64,000 bases of DNA from an uncultured Clostridium sp. (GCF_910588715.1 NZ_CAJURG010000003.1:248001-312000), one strand, 5' to 3'; positions 34,538 to 43,004 are shown, numbered from the stretch's first letter. Notes: generated from the letters alone by a model not told the origin. Numbers and translations: made by a program.

Positions 34538-35075
34538 GTTTCTTCTTATCACTCTTAACTTTAGAAAGCATATTTATAAATTCAATTTTTGCTTCCTCAT
34601 TTTCAAATACATAATTAGGTATAATTAAAGTAAAATTAGGAAGTTTTTCATCCCTTCTAAATATAAATATATTATCATCATTTTGTATAATCTTTGTTAT
34701 ATCTTTAAACTTAAAATTGCATGGTGGCATCTTACTAAATTGATTATACTTAATTTCTTCTTTATCTTCCTCAATTAAAACTTCTTTTTTATCCGATAAA
34801 TTATAAGCATTTGCAATCCAATTAAACATCTTTCTATTTATTAATAAAAAAAGCTTTGGAGCAAATATCCCTAAAATTGATGGAATAATCATGTAAGAAA
34901 AAAGCTTTATTAATTCATTAGTAGTTAACAAATATCTACTCCAAAAATATATAAAAAGTATTAACATCGGAGCAAAAATATACAAAAAAATATATTTTGC
35001 TTTTTCTACTCTTAAAATGTTAAACTTCAATAATTCGTCATACTCTTTAGAAGTATTTGTATAACTTAATTTCAT
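34530..35075 (-). CDS. YcxB-like membrane protein, tandem copy 1 (candidate immunity protein)
   Basis: A 181-aa protein with a conserved N-terminus MKLSYTNTSKEYDELLKFN, two adjacent membrane segments (about residues 28-48 and 55-80), and a cytoplasmic C-terminal beta-rich domain containing PPCNFKFKDITKII, DNIFIFRRDEK and LIIPNYVFENEEAKIEFINML. This layout matches YcxB-family proteins. Three paralogues stand in tandem here. Being small, membrane-bound, duplicated and next to a putative toxin gene, they are plausible immunity proteins, an inference from context. Copy 1 is the most different of the three in the second half of the membrane region. Confidence 0.7.
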   Translation of the reverse strand: MKLSYTNTSKEYDELLKFNILRVEKAKYIFLYIFAPMLILFIYFWSRYLLTTNELIKLFSYMIIPSILGIFAPKLFLLINRKMFNWIANAYNLSDKKEVLIEEDKEEIKYNQFSKMPPCNFKFKDITKIIQNDDNIFIFRRDEKLPNFTLIIPNYVFENEEAKIEFINMLSKVKSDKKKQK

Positions 35076-35090
35076 AATTTATCTCCCCCA

Positions 35091-35214
35091 TATAAATATA
35101 CTTATCATTTTTTATAGTACCTTTTATATCACTAAATAAAAATAAATAGTAATAACATTTCTACACATCTTAATAAAGATGATATTAACTAGAATAAGAT
35201 TCAAATTTTGAATT
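35091..35214. repeat. Direct repeat between YcxB-like copies 1 and 2
   Basis: About 124 nt identical at all but two positions to 35995-36118. The offset of 904 nt places both right against the 3' ends of YcxB-like copies 2 and 3, so it marks a segmental duplication that carried gene plus flank. It includes the transcription-end hairpin of the copies. Confidence 0.85.
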
Positions 35215-35760
35215 CTATTTTTGTTTCTTCTTATTACCCTTACCTTTAGAAAGCATATTTATAAATTCAATTCTTTCTTTTTCATCTTCAAATACATAAT
35301 TAGGTATAATTAAAGTAAAATTAGAAGCTTGCATATCCTTCCTAAATATAAATATATTATCTTCATTTTGTACAATTCTTTTAATATCCTTAAACTTAAA
35401 ATTACATGGTGGCATTTTACAAAATTGATTATAAATAATTTCTTCTTTATCTTTGTCAATTAAAACTTCTTTTTTATCTGATAACTTAAATAACTTTCCT
35501 AATCTTTTAAAGACTTTTCTATTTATTAAGAAAAAAATCTTTGGAGCAAGTATGCCTAAAATTGATAAAACAATCATATAAGAAAAAAGTATTAATACTT
35601 TTTTGCTTGTTAAGAAATATTTGCTCCAAAAATATAAAACAAATATTGCAATTGGAGCACATACGTATAAAAAAATATATTTTCTTTTTTCTGTTGTTAA
35701 AAGATTAAACTTTAGTAATTCATCATACTCTTTAGAAGTATTTGTATAACTTAATTTCAT
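35215..35760 (-). CDS. YcxB-like membrane protein, tandem copy 2 (candidate immunity protein)
   Basis: A 181-aa paralogue of its two neighbours, with the same N-terminus MKLSYTNTSKEYDELLKFN, two membrane helices and C-terminal domain (CNFKFKDIKRIVQNEDNIFI, LIIPNYVFEDEKERIEFIN), ending GNKKKQK like copy 3. The last 30 residues are identical to copy 3 while the membrane region differs more, a pattern expected for diversifying immunity proteins or for gene conversion. GGGGGAGA lies before the ATG. A TATAAT about 40 nt upstream on the minus strand suggests constitutive sigma-A transcription rather than the island sigma factor. Confidence 0.7.
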   Translation of the reverse strand: MKLSYTNTSKEYDELLKFNLLTTEKRKYIFLYVCAPIAIFVLYFWSKYFLTSKKVLILFSYMIVLSILGILAPKIFFLINRKVFKRLGKLFKLSDKKEVLIDKDKEEIIYNQFCKMPPCNFKFKDIKRIVQNEDNIFIFRKDMQASNFTLIIPNYVFEDEKERIEFINMLSKGKGNKKKQK

Positions 35761-35914
35761 AATTTATCTCCCCCATACAAATATCATTATAATTTTATTT
35801 AAACATATTTTTTACAATAATTATAATATTAAATATTTCCAATGATCTATTTTAATCAATTTGTAATAATCTCAATATATTAAGTTTATATATGTTTACT
35901 TTTATTTATTAAGG

Positions 35915-35975
35915 GTAATTTAAATTTTCACTTTTAAATGCACTATTTGGCATAATTAAAGCTAATATAGATACT
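35915..35975 (-). pseudogene. Probable remnant of a fourth YcxB-like copy
   Basis: The segment around 35915-35975 (for example TTTTCACTTTTAAATG and GGCATAATTAAAGC) aligns loosely with the part of the intact genes that encodes LIIPNYVFEDEKE. It is flanked by a copy of the 124-nt direct repeat. No open frame is left. The alignment was by eye and is weak. The rest of 35761-36118 is AT-rich promoter and flank sequence. Confidence 0.35.
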
Positions 35976-35994
35976 AATCTATATTTTATAAAAA

Positions 35995-36118
35995 TATAAA
36001 TATACTTATCATTTTTTATAAGACCTTTTATATCACTAAATAAAAATAAATAGTAATAACATTTCTACACATCTTAATAAAGATGATATTAACTAGAATA
36101 AGATTCAAATTTTGAATT
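35995..36118. repeat. Second copy of the YcxB-flank direct repeat
   Basis: Matches 35091-35214 except for two bases. It abuts the 3' end of YcxB-like copy 3, but on its other side there is no intact gene start, consistent with deletion of a former copy. Confidence 0.85.
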
Positions 36119-36664
36119 CTATTTTTGTTTCTTCTTATTACCCTTACCTTTAGAAAGCATATTTATAAATTCAATTCTTTCTTTTTCATCTTCAAATACA
36201 TAATTAGGTATAATTAAAGTAAAATTAGGAATTGTTTCATCTTTTCTAAATATAAATATACTATTTTCACCTTGTATAATCTTTTTTATATCTTTAAACT
36301 TAAAATTGCAAGGTGGTAGTTTACCAAATTGAATATAAATAATTTCTTCTTTCTCTTCATCAATTAAAACTTCTTTTTTATCAGATAAATTAAAAATCTT
36401 TGAGAACACTTTAACAAGTTTTTTATTTACTAAGAAAAAAAACGTTGGAATAAATATAAATAAAATCGATAAAACAATCATATAAGAAAAAAGTATTAGT
36501 AATTCTTTGGTTGTTAAGAAATATCTACTCCAAAAATATAAAGCAACTATGGCAATTGGGGCACATATGTATAAAAAAATATATTTTCTTCTTTCTGTTG
36601 CTAAAAGATTAAACTTTAGCAATTCGTCATACTCTTTAGAAGTATTTGTATAGCTTAATTTCAT
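36119..36664 (-). CDS. YcxB-like membrane protein, tandem copy 3 (candidate immunity protein)
   Basis: A 181-aa paralogue starting at ATG 36664 (GGAGA just upstream; seven extra codons of open frame before it are not supported). It has the shared N-terminus, two membrane segments, then a C-terminal domain with LPPCNFKFKDIKKIIQGENS and LIIPNYVFEDEKERIEFIN. It lies nearest to the 785-aa wall-lytic protein, separated by a strong bidirectional terminator, so it is transcribed on its own and need not depend on the island sigma factor. Confidence 0.7.
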   Translation of the reverse strand: MKLSYTNTSKEYDELLKFNLLATERRKYIFLYICAPIAIVALYFWSRYFLTTKELLILFSYMIVLSILFIFIPTFFFLVNKKLVKVFSKIFNLSDKKEVLIDEEKEEIIYIQFGKLPPCNFKFKDIKKIIQGENSIFIFRKDETIPNFTLIIPNYVFEDEKERIEFINMLSKGKGNKKKQK

Positions 36665-36744
36665 AATTTTTCTCCATAAATACAATTATAATTCTATTTA
36701 AACATACTTTTTAAAATAATAAAATATATTATAATTATAAATAA

Positions 36745-36780
36745 GAAAAGAGGATTACTTTAACTAATCCTCTTTTTTTA
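36745..36780. terminator. Terminator after the 785-aa gene
   Basis: Stem AAAGAGGATTA / TAATCCTCTTT, 7-nt loop, T runs in both directions. Confidence 0.88.
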
Positions 36781-36781
36781 A

Positions 36782-39139
36782 TTAAGCAATTGCCCAAATT
36801 ATAAATTTTAATACAGACTGAACTATTTTATAACCACCAGCTATTTCTGCAACTCCTAAATAATATGATGCTACTATCAAAGCAGTAAATGCTATTGAAG
36901 CACCTAAGTCAAATACTTTTGAATAATCTATATTTGATCCAGCTGGTACATCTGATAATTTCATTCCAACTGGCGTAGTTAATACTGCTTGTGGTCTAAG
37001 CCCCGGTCTCTTAAACAAGCTAGGAGTTACTGTAATAATAACTCTTTGGTAAAGAGTTGAAGCTAATTTTAAATTTGAATATGTTTTTGAGGTTACAGAG
37101 CCTTCAAGAATAATCATTAAGGTTCCATCATTTTCTAAAGCAATATAATATTTTATAATATCATTTATATTACGAGCTGCTACTAATTTAGAAATTGATG
37201 AAGCTATCATTCCTTTAGTAAGAGAATGCTCAACACCAGCTGTATTTAAACTATTGAATAAGTTTGTTGCAATAGTGTCTTTAGAATAAGCTATGTTTAT
37301 AAAATTATTTGGACTATTTCCTAATTTGTTTGTAAATGAAGCTTCAAATTGTACCCTTACTATTGGATCAAAATTTATTATTTGTGGTGGCGTTTTTGTA
37401 TTAAAAGCTTCAATTTCTAAATTAGCCCCTTCAAATAATCCAATTTTATTGACTTCTTTAATTATTTCATTTATTGGTGATGAATTAAAAATAAACTTCC
37501 AAGTTGTAGGCCCAACAATTCCATCAGCAGTAATTCCAAATGCCATTTGTAACTTTATTACTGCATTTTTTGTATCATTTCCATAATAACCGTCAGGAGT
37601 TCCACAATTAAATCCTAAAGAATTTAATTTATTTTGAACAGCTCTAACATCCTCACCATACATTAAAGGCGATGTAACTTCTAAATCTCTACTATATTCA
37701 GAGCTAGTATTACCATTAGATGATCCACCTGTAGAACCATCTATAGAAGTATTAGCAATTTGATTTGCTATTACAGAAGCAAATTCATCTTCTCTAGTTT
37801 TTAATTTATTTGCATCACCAGAATTATTAATAAATGCAGTTTCTATAAGAATAGATGGCATATTAGATAATCTTAAAACTGCAAAATTTGCTTCTTTATG
37901 ACCTCTATTAGTAAGTCCTAACCTGTTTGCTAATGCTGATGCCATGTTCTTTGATAATAATTTTGTTGATGAATTAGCAGTTGGATGTGTATAACATTCA
38001 GTTCCATTAGCTGAAGAAGCAGTTGCTGAATTACAATGTATAGATACAAAAAGGTCAGCACCCCAAGCGTTAGCCTGTGCAGATCTATCTGATAAAGATA
38101 CTGCTATATCTGTACTTCTACTAAATCTAACTTCAAATCCTTTTGAAACTAATATATTTCCAATCTTTTTAGATATTGATAATACAACATTTTTTTCATC
38201 TAATCCATTTCCAGATGCTCCGGGGTCACTTCCACCATGACCTGGATCAATAAATATTTTCTTCATATTACTTGTTACTCCATTTCCCCCTGAGCTTGAA
38301 GTACTAAATAAAGTATTCCATGTTGTAGGGCCTACTTCTCCATCAACATCAAGTCCCCTTGCAGATTGAAAATTCATAACAGCAATTCTAGTGGCTTCAC
38401 CATAATAACCATCAGCTATGCCCACATTATAACCTAAAGAATTTAGTTTGTTTTGAACATTTATAATATCTTCACCATACATTAAAGGTGCTGTAAGCTT
38501 TAATATTCTATTATATCCACTACCACCAGAAGTAGATGTATTAAATAAAATATTCCAAGTATTAGGCCCCACTTCTCCATCAGCGCTAAGTCCCTTAGCT
38601 AATTGAAAGTTAATAACTGCTTCTCTAATCATATTGCCAAAGTAACCATCAGCAGTACCTGCAACATAACCTAAAGAGTTTAATTTATTTTGAACTGCTC
38701 TAACATCTTCTCCATACATCAAAGGTGAAGTAAGTTTTAGTATTCTACTATAACTATTTCCACCAGATACACTATCAAATAATACATCCCAAGTAGTAGG
38801 TCCAACTTGACCATCAGCAGTTAATCCATGTTTTGTTTGAAATGAAATAATAGCATTATATGTAGCCTCTCCAGCTAATCCATCAACAACTCCAACATTA
38901 TATCCTTTTTTATTTAATTGAGATTGAATTGTAGATATTTCATTTCTTAATGTATCCCAAGTAAAATCACCTACTATTCCATCACTAACTAATCCATACT
39001 TTGTTTGAAATTTTGTTACAGCAATTCGTGTTCCTTCTCCAAACTCTCCATCAAATCCATTTGGTGAACAACATAAAATATGTAAGCCATATTGAAGATA
39101 TTTAACATTATCTCCTATATCCCCTAATTGTAATAACAT
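36782..39139 (-). CDS. Wall-binding N-acetylmuramoyl-L-alanine amidase with C-terminal membrane-active extension (candidate bacteriocin)
   Basis: A 785-aa protein with no signal peptide. Residues 1-280 hold four peptidoglycan-binding repeats (each with a DG-x-F/Y/A-G...F/Q and a GPTTW-like end). Residues 294-464 form an amidase_3 domain with zinc and catalytic residues visible: H301 in DPGHGG, E315, H368 in SIHCNS, E433 in ETAFINN. A fifth repeat is at 483-552. Residues 555-735 match nothing I know. The end (743-785) has two hydrophobic segments, LGASIAFTALIVASYYLGVA and IVQSVLKFIIWAIA. Signal-less wall hydrolase plus hydrophobic tail plus adjacent holin gene suggests a released toxin of the BCN5 kind; a phage-type lysin is the alternative. 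Ribosome binding site AAGGAGAAG. Confidence 0.8.
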   Translation of the reverse strand: MLLQLGDIGDNVKYLQYGLHILCCSPNGFDGEFGEGTRIAVTKFQTKYGLVSDGIVGDFTWDTLRNEISTIQSQLNKKGYNVGVVDGLAGEATYNAIISFQTKHGLTADGQVGPTTWDVLFDSVSGGNSYSRILKLTSPLMYGEDVRAVQNKLNSLGYVAGTADGYFGNMIREAVINFQLAKGLSADGEVGPNTWNILFNTSTSGGSGYNRILKLTAPLMYGEDIINVQNKLNSLGYNVGIADGYYGEATRIAVMNFQSARGLDVDGEVGPTTWNTLFSTSSSGGNGVTSNMKKIFIDPGHGGSDPGASGNGLDEKNVVLSISKKIGNILVSKGFEVRFSRSTDIAVSLSDRSAQANAWGADLFVSIHCNSATASSANGTECYTHPTANSSTKLLSKNMASALANRLGLTNRGHKEANFAVLRLSNMPSILIETAFINNSGDANKLKTREDEFASVIANQIANTSIDGSTGGSSNGNTSSEYSRDLEVTSPLMYGEDVRAVQNKLNSLGFNCGTPDGYYGNDTKNAVIKLQMAFGITADGIVGPTTWKFIFNSSPINEIIKEVNKIGLFEGANLEIEAFNTKTPPQIINFDPIVRVQFEASFTNKLGNSPNNFINIAYSKDTIATNLFNSLNTAGVEHSLTKGMIASSISKLVAARNINDIIKYYIALENDGTLMIILEGSVTSKTYSNLKLASTLYQRVIITVTPSLFKRPGLRPQAVLTTPVGMKLSDVPAGSNIDYSKVFDLGASIAFTALIVASYYLGVAEIAGGYKIVQSVLKFIIWAIA

Positions 39140-39224
39140 AATAACTTCTCCTTTTCATTAACGTAATATTTTAAAAGTTAATCCCTTATTAATTTAAATT
39201 CTCTTAATTGACTAGTCATATATT

Positions 39225-39252
39225 TAAAAGAAAACCATAGTTGATTTGTAAA
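39225..39252 (-). promoter_or_regulatory. UviA/TcdR-type promoter of the 785-aa gene
   Basis: On the minus strand TTTACA (39252-39247), 16-nt spacer, CTTTTA (39230-39225). There is no sigma-A -10 at the right distance. The layout matches those before the sigma and holin genes. Confidence 0.65.
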
Positions 39253-39281
39253 CACCTAAAATATTTTTTTATTAAAATAAT

Positions 39282-39485
39282 TTAAGCATTATCCTTGTGT
39301 AATCCATTTTTTATATCTTCTAAATCATCTTTTATTGTTAAAAGAATTTCATTTACCTGTTGAATTATTTTTTGATAATTTTCTTCTCTAATTTGATTTT
39401 GTTTTAAAGTATAAAATAGAAGATATACAAATAATAAAGTGAAAATTCCCTCTGTTGTTAAAATTTTAAATAATTCAGTATCCAC
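39282..39485 (-). CDS. BhlA/UviB-family holin-like peptide
   Basis: A 67-aa peptide with one membrane segment (residues 9-27, TEGIFTLLFVYLLFYTL), a charged middle and an amphipathic coiled helix at the C-terminus (IIQQVNEILLTIKDDLEDI). This is the layout of UviB/BhlA peptides, thought to help release of bacteriocins or phage lysins. The start is GTG at 39485 with GGGGG 9 nt upstream. It lies directly upstream of the 785-aa gene on the same strand, with separate promoters of the same type, so both would be induced together. Confidence 0.85.
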   Translation of the reverse strand: MDTELFKILTTEGIFTLLFVYLLFYTLKQNQIREENYQKIIQQVNEILLTIKDDLEDIKNGLHKDNA

Positions 39486-39510
39486 TTAAATCATTCCCCC
39501 TTCATAATAT

Positions 39511-39538
39511 ATAAAGTAAATAATATTCAAAAAGTAAA
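39511..39538 (-). promoter_or_regulatory. UviA/TcdR-type promoter of the holin-like gene
   Basis: On the minus strand AAAGTTTACT (-35 TTTACT at 39538-39533), 16-nt spacer, CTTTAT (39516-39511). The extended AAAGTTTAC is shared with the sigma-gene promoter. Confidence 0.62.
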
Positions 39539-39585
39539 CTTTATAATTTTATATATAATAATTTAGAAATAATCTTATAAAAATA

Positions 39586-39630
39586 AAAAAATATCCAGAC
39601 TTGCTTAATTAACAAATCCGGATATTCTCC
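39586..39630 (-). terminator. Terminator after the sensor kinase gene
   Basis: Stem AATATCCGGA / TCTGGATATT with a T7 tail on the minus strand. It separates the kinase operon from the holin gene. Confidence 0.8.
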
Positions 39631-39674
39631 TGAAATTAATTATTTAAAATGAAAATATTTATTCAATTACTTCC

Positions 39675-40556
39675 TTATTCCCACACTATTCTTATTATTA
39701 AGTTTTCTTCTTCTATTTTTGCATCTATAAAGTATCCTAATCTTTCTACTAATATCTTTGTTATATATAATCCTAATCCAGTATTTTTATCGCTCCTAGA
39801 ATTACCTACAGTATAAAATCTATCAAATAATTTATCTAAATTTTCTTCTGTTACTTCTGTTACATTATTAATAAACTCTGTAACTATTAAATTATCTTCT
39901 TGCTTTAAAGTTATCTTTACAAAATTTCCACCATGCTTAATCATATTTCCTATTAAGTTTGAAAAAATCCTAGAAATAGCTACATTATCAGATATAATTT
40001 CTTTAATGTTTTCTTCAACTTCAATAATTGGTTCAATATTGTTATTTATAAAATCATTATAAAATACAGCAATGTTTTCACATAATACATTACTTAAATT
40101 AACTTTTTTATAATTAAACTTATATTCATTTCCTTCTATTCTTGATAAATCATAAAAACTATTTATAAGTTGTTGCAGAGATTTTGTTCTTCTCTCTACA
40201 ATTTCTATATATTCTTTTTTATCACCTTCAGATTGTTTTTCTGATTTTATCATTTGCAAATAACCAATTATAGATGTTAATGGTGTTCTTAAATCGTGAG
40301 ACATATTTGTTATACTTGCTCTTAGTTTTTCTTCATTTTCCTTCTTTTCTGCTACTATCTTTTGTTTTGAATCAAAAATTAAATTTATACTTTGAATTAG
40401 ATTTTCAACATCTTTATCTATAGATGTTGTTTTTAAGTTTATATATTCATCTAAATTATTAATAATTTCTTTATTTATTCTTCTAAACTCTCTTTTATAT
40501 CCTAAAATAATAGCACTTAAAATTCCTATTATAACTATTAAAAATATTACTATCAT
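39675..40556 (-). CDS. Sensor histidine kinase
   Basis: A 293-aa kinase with a single short N-terminal membrane segment (residues 1-20) and almost no extracellular part, so it is of the intramembrane-sensing type common near antimicrobial-peptide ABC exporters. HisKA box SHDLRTPLTSIIGYLQ (phospho-His), N box NLIGNMIKHGG, G box NTGLGLYITK. It is the last gene of a run that begins with the response regulator 45671-44976, four transporter genes upstream. The ribosome binding site before ATG 40556 is poor: GAGAGG is about 17 nt away. Confidence 0.9.
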   Translation of the reverse strand: MIVIFLIVIIGILSAIILGYKREFRRINKEIINNLDEYINLKTTSIDKDVENLIQSINLIFDSKQKIVAEKKENEEKLRASITNMSHDLRTPLTSIIGYLQMIKSEKQSEGDKKEYIEIVERRTKSLQQLINSFYDLSRIEGNEYKFNYKKVNLSNVLCENIAVFYNDFINNNIEPIIEVEENIKEIISDNVAISRIFSNLIGNMIKHGGNFVKITLKQEDNLIVTEFINNVTEVTEENLDKLFDRFYTVGNSRSDKNTGLGLYITKILVERLGYFIDAKIEEENLIIRIVWE

Positions 40557-40631
40557 ATTTTTATAATTTAATTCCTCTCTTTTTCTTTTTATTATAAATT
40601 AAACATATCTAAAGACTAAATTATATAAAAA

Positions 40632-40680
40632 ATATCTCTGAGATTTAATTTAATACTTTATAAACCTCAGAGATATTTTA
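40632..40680 (-). terminator. Terminator after ABC permease 2
   Basis: Stem ATCTCTGAG / CTCAGAGAT with a long loop and T6 tail on the minus strand. It implies that the kinase gene has its own promoter or is reached by read-through. Confidence 0.7.
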
Positions 40681-40681
40681 T

Positions 40682-42298
40682 TTATAATTTATTAAATTTT
40701 TCACTTCCAATATTATTTAATGTTTTAATTGAAATAAATAACATAATTAAAAATACTGCTAATACTATAATTAAAATAATATCCATGTTATTAATATTAA
40801 ATACATAAGTTAATAAAATTGTTATCCCCACTACCCCTAATATTAATAAGAATATACTTAAAATAGTAATCATTACACTTGCACTTTGCTTTACTACTGT
40901 TGTAGGATTTGTCCATTCCATTTTAGGAAAATATAAATTAACTATTAATCCTATTACTGATGATAAGACACAAAATACTATACTTATTGATAAATTTAAC
41001 ATTAAATATTTAAAATTATATTTTAAACCTATATAAAATATAATATTCGCTATAATTACAGCTGGTATTGTTATTATTAAGTTAGTTATTATCTTTCCCT
41101 TAAATATTTCTTTAGGTTCTATTGGCAAAACCTTTAATATCCATAGTCTATTTCCTTCTAATGATATAGACGAATTAGTTGTACAAGATAAACCAATAGT
41201 AAATATTAAAACAACTAATATTGCTATTGGAATTATATTTACTATTTCAGTATATTTAAATAATTCTGCCAATGTTTCTTTACTTATAAATAAAGTGGCT
41301 ATTGAACCTGCAACTAATAATACCATACCAATTGCAGTATTCATTACATAAATAGGTGTTGCAAAATATCTTTTTATTTCTTGATTAACTAAAGATTTAG
41401 TTATACTACTTGTTTCTAATTTTTTAATTTTATAATTTGCTCTTTTATAGCTTTCTGAAAGTTTTCCATTTATTACTTTAAATGTTTTACTAAACACAAA
41501 AATAAATATTATAAATGGAATTATTGAAACTGCTATAAGTTTTGCTAAACTAACTAAATCAAAGTTTACCAAAGCATTTTTTAAATATAAAGCCGGCAGA
41601 TATATATTAGATAATCCATTTACTATAAATTCACTGTTTGCAATAAATTTATTAATATAATTTTGCATATTAATTAAAACTACCATAATTAATAAAGTAG
41701 CTATCATTCCGACCACTATAGTTAGCGTATTTTTATGTTTAAATCTTGATGAAATAAAAGTTATAATTACTGCTATTATTGCTGATGCTATTATTGGAAT
41801 CATTGGTACAAAAATTAAACCAATCAATAATACACAAAAAAAGCTCCAAGATAAATTTCCATTATAAATAAAATATACTATTGATGCTGGTATTATTATA
41901 AGTGCTGTTTCTATATAATTTATACTCATTAAGCTTAATATTTTGCTAGTTAATATTGTACTATTTTTTATAGGAAGAGACATTAACAAATCATAATCCT
42001 TAGAACTAAATAATGTACCTTGTGCCTTATAAATTGATGTAATAAAACTTAAAATGCTAGAAACTAATACAGCAATTATTAATATTAAATCTAAATATCC
42101 CATTGGTTTTAATACTGTTGCTAATGCAATTGAATATGATGTAGACATAAACCAAATTACTATAGCTATTAATATTAAAGTTAGACTTGTAATAGTTAAT
42201 TTCTTTTTTTCTTTAGAGCTATCTATATTTTTAGTTAAAGAATTAATACCTGTACTATTTATAAATGAATTTTTCAATAAAACAAATAAGTTACTCAT
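40682..42298 (-). CDS. ABC transporter permease (ABC-2 type), system 2
   Basis: A 538-aa polytopic membrane protein with about 12 hydrophobic segments. The conserved stretch SKDYDLLMSLPIKNSTILTSKIL and its echo LWILKVLPIEPKEIFKGKII mark two related halves, as in putative ABC-2 exporter permeases of clostridia. The start is ATG 42298 (GGAG 10 nt upstream), overlapping the ATPase stop by 8 nt; the frame is open to a TTG at 42304. It pairs with the upstream ATPase. The substrate is unknown; the neighbouring regulators suggest antimicrobial-peptide export or resistance. Confidence 0.85.
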   Translation of the reverse strand: MSNLFVLLKNSFINSTGINSLTKNIDSSKEKKKLTITSLTLILIAIVIWFMSTSYSIALATVLKPMGYLDLILIIAVLVSSILSFITSIYKAQGTLFSSKDYDLLMSLPIKNSTILTSKILSLMSINYIETALIIIPASIVYFIYNGNLSWSFFCVLLIGLIFVPMIPIIASAIIAVIITFISSRFKHKNTLTIVVGMIATLLIMVVLINMQNYINKFIANSEFIVNGLSNIYLPALYLKNALVNFDLVSLAKLIAVSIIPFIIFIFVFSKTFKVINGKLSESYKRANYKIKKLETSSITKSLVNQEIKRYFATPIYVMNTAIGMVLLVAGSIATLFISKETLAELFKYTEIVNIIPIAILVVLIFTIGLSCTTNSSISLEGNRLWILKVLPIEPKEIFKGKIITNLIITIPAVIIANIIFYIGLKYNFKYLMLNLSISIVFCVLSSVIGLIVNLYFPKMEWTNPTTVVKQSASVMITILSIFLLILGVVGITILLTYVFNINNMDIILIIVLAVFLIMLFISIKTLNNIGSEKFNKL

Positions 42299-43004
42299 TA
42301 TCAATCAACTCCATAAATACATCTTCTAATGAATTATTTCCTTTAACCTCTTCCATAGTTCCTACTGTAACTATCCTTCCATCCTTAATAATTGCAATTT
42401 TGTCACATAGTTTTTCTGCAACCTCTAAAACATGAGTTGAAAAGAATATTGCACTACCTTCATTACAAACTTCTCTCATTATTTCTTTAAGAGTATGTGA
42501 TGCTTTAGGGTCTAATCCAACAAATGGCTCATCTAATATTAATAGTTTAGGCTTATGAATTAATGCTGAAATAATTGCTAATTTTTGTTTCATTCCATGA
42601 GAATATGATGATATTAAATCTCCTAAATATTTGGTTAGTTCAAATTTATCTCCATAATATCTAATTAAGTTTTCCCTTTGCTCTTTGCTTACTTTATAAA
42701 TATCAGCTATAAAACTTAAATATTGTATTCCTGTTAAAGCATCATAAAGATCAGGATTATCTGGAATATATGCCATTACCTTTTTGCATTCTATTGGATT
42801 CTTTTTAATAGATTTATTATCTATTAAAATATCACCCTCATTAAATTCTAAAATTCCAATTATAGATTTAATAGTAGTTGTTTTACCTGCTCCATTATGA
42901 CCTATAAATCCAAATATTTCTCCCTTGTTTACTTTTAATGATATATTGTCTACAACTCTTTTACCTTTTGAATATTCTTTTGAAAAATTTTTTATATATA
43001 ACAT
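42291..43004 (-). CDS. ABC transporter ATP-binding protein, system 2
   Basis: A 237-aa ABC ATPase with Walker A GHNGAGKTTTIKSI, Q-loop AYIPDNPDLYDAL, signature SYSHGMKQKLAIISALIHKP, Walker B LLILDEPFVGLD and H-loop STHVLEVAE. GGGGG precedes ATG 43004; four more upstream codons are open but not supported. Its stop overlaps the start of the permease gene, so the two are coupled. The SHGMKQK signature is typical of ABC-2 exporters for drugs, peptides or wall precursors. Confidence 0.93.
   Translation of the reverse strand: MLYIKNFSKEYSKGKRVVDNISLKVNKGEIFGFIGHNGAGKTTTIKSIIGILEFNEGDILIDNKSIKKNPIECKKVMAYIPDNPDLYDALTGIQYLSFIADIYKVSKEQRENLIRYYGDKFELTKYLGDLISSYSHGMKQKLAIISALIHKPKLLILDEPFVGLDPKASHTLKEIMREVCNEGSAIFFSTHVLEVAEKLCDKIAIIKDGRIVTVGTMEEVKGNNSLEDVFMELIDNE

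Noticed and set aside
36782..39485. Complete prophage
   Set aside because: Only a lysin-like and a holin-like gene are present; there are no capsid, tail, terminase or integrase genes in the window.
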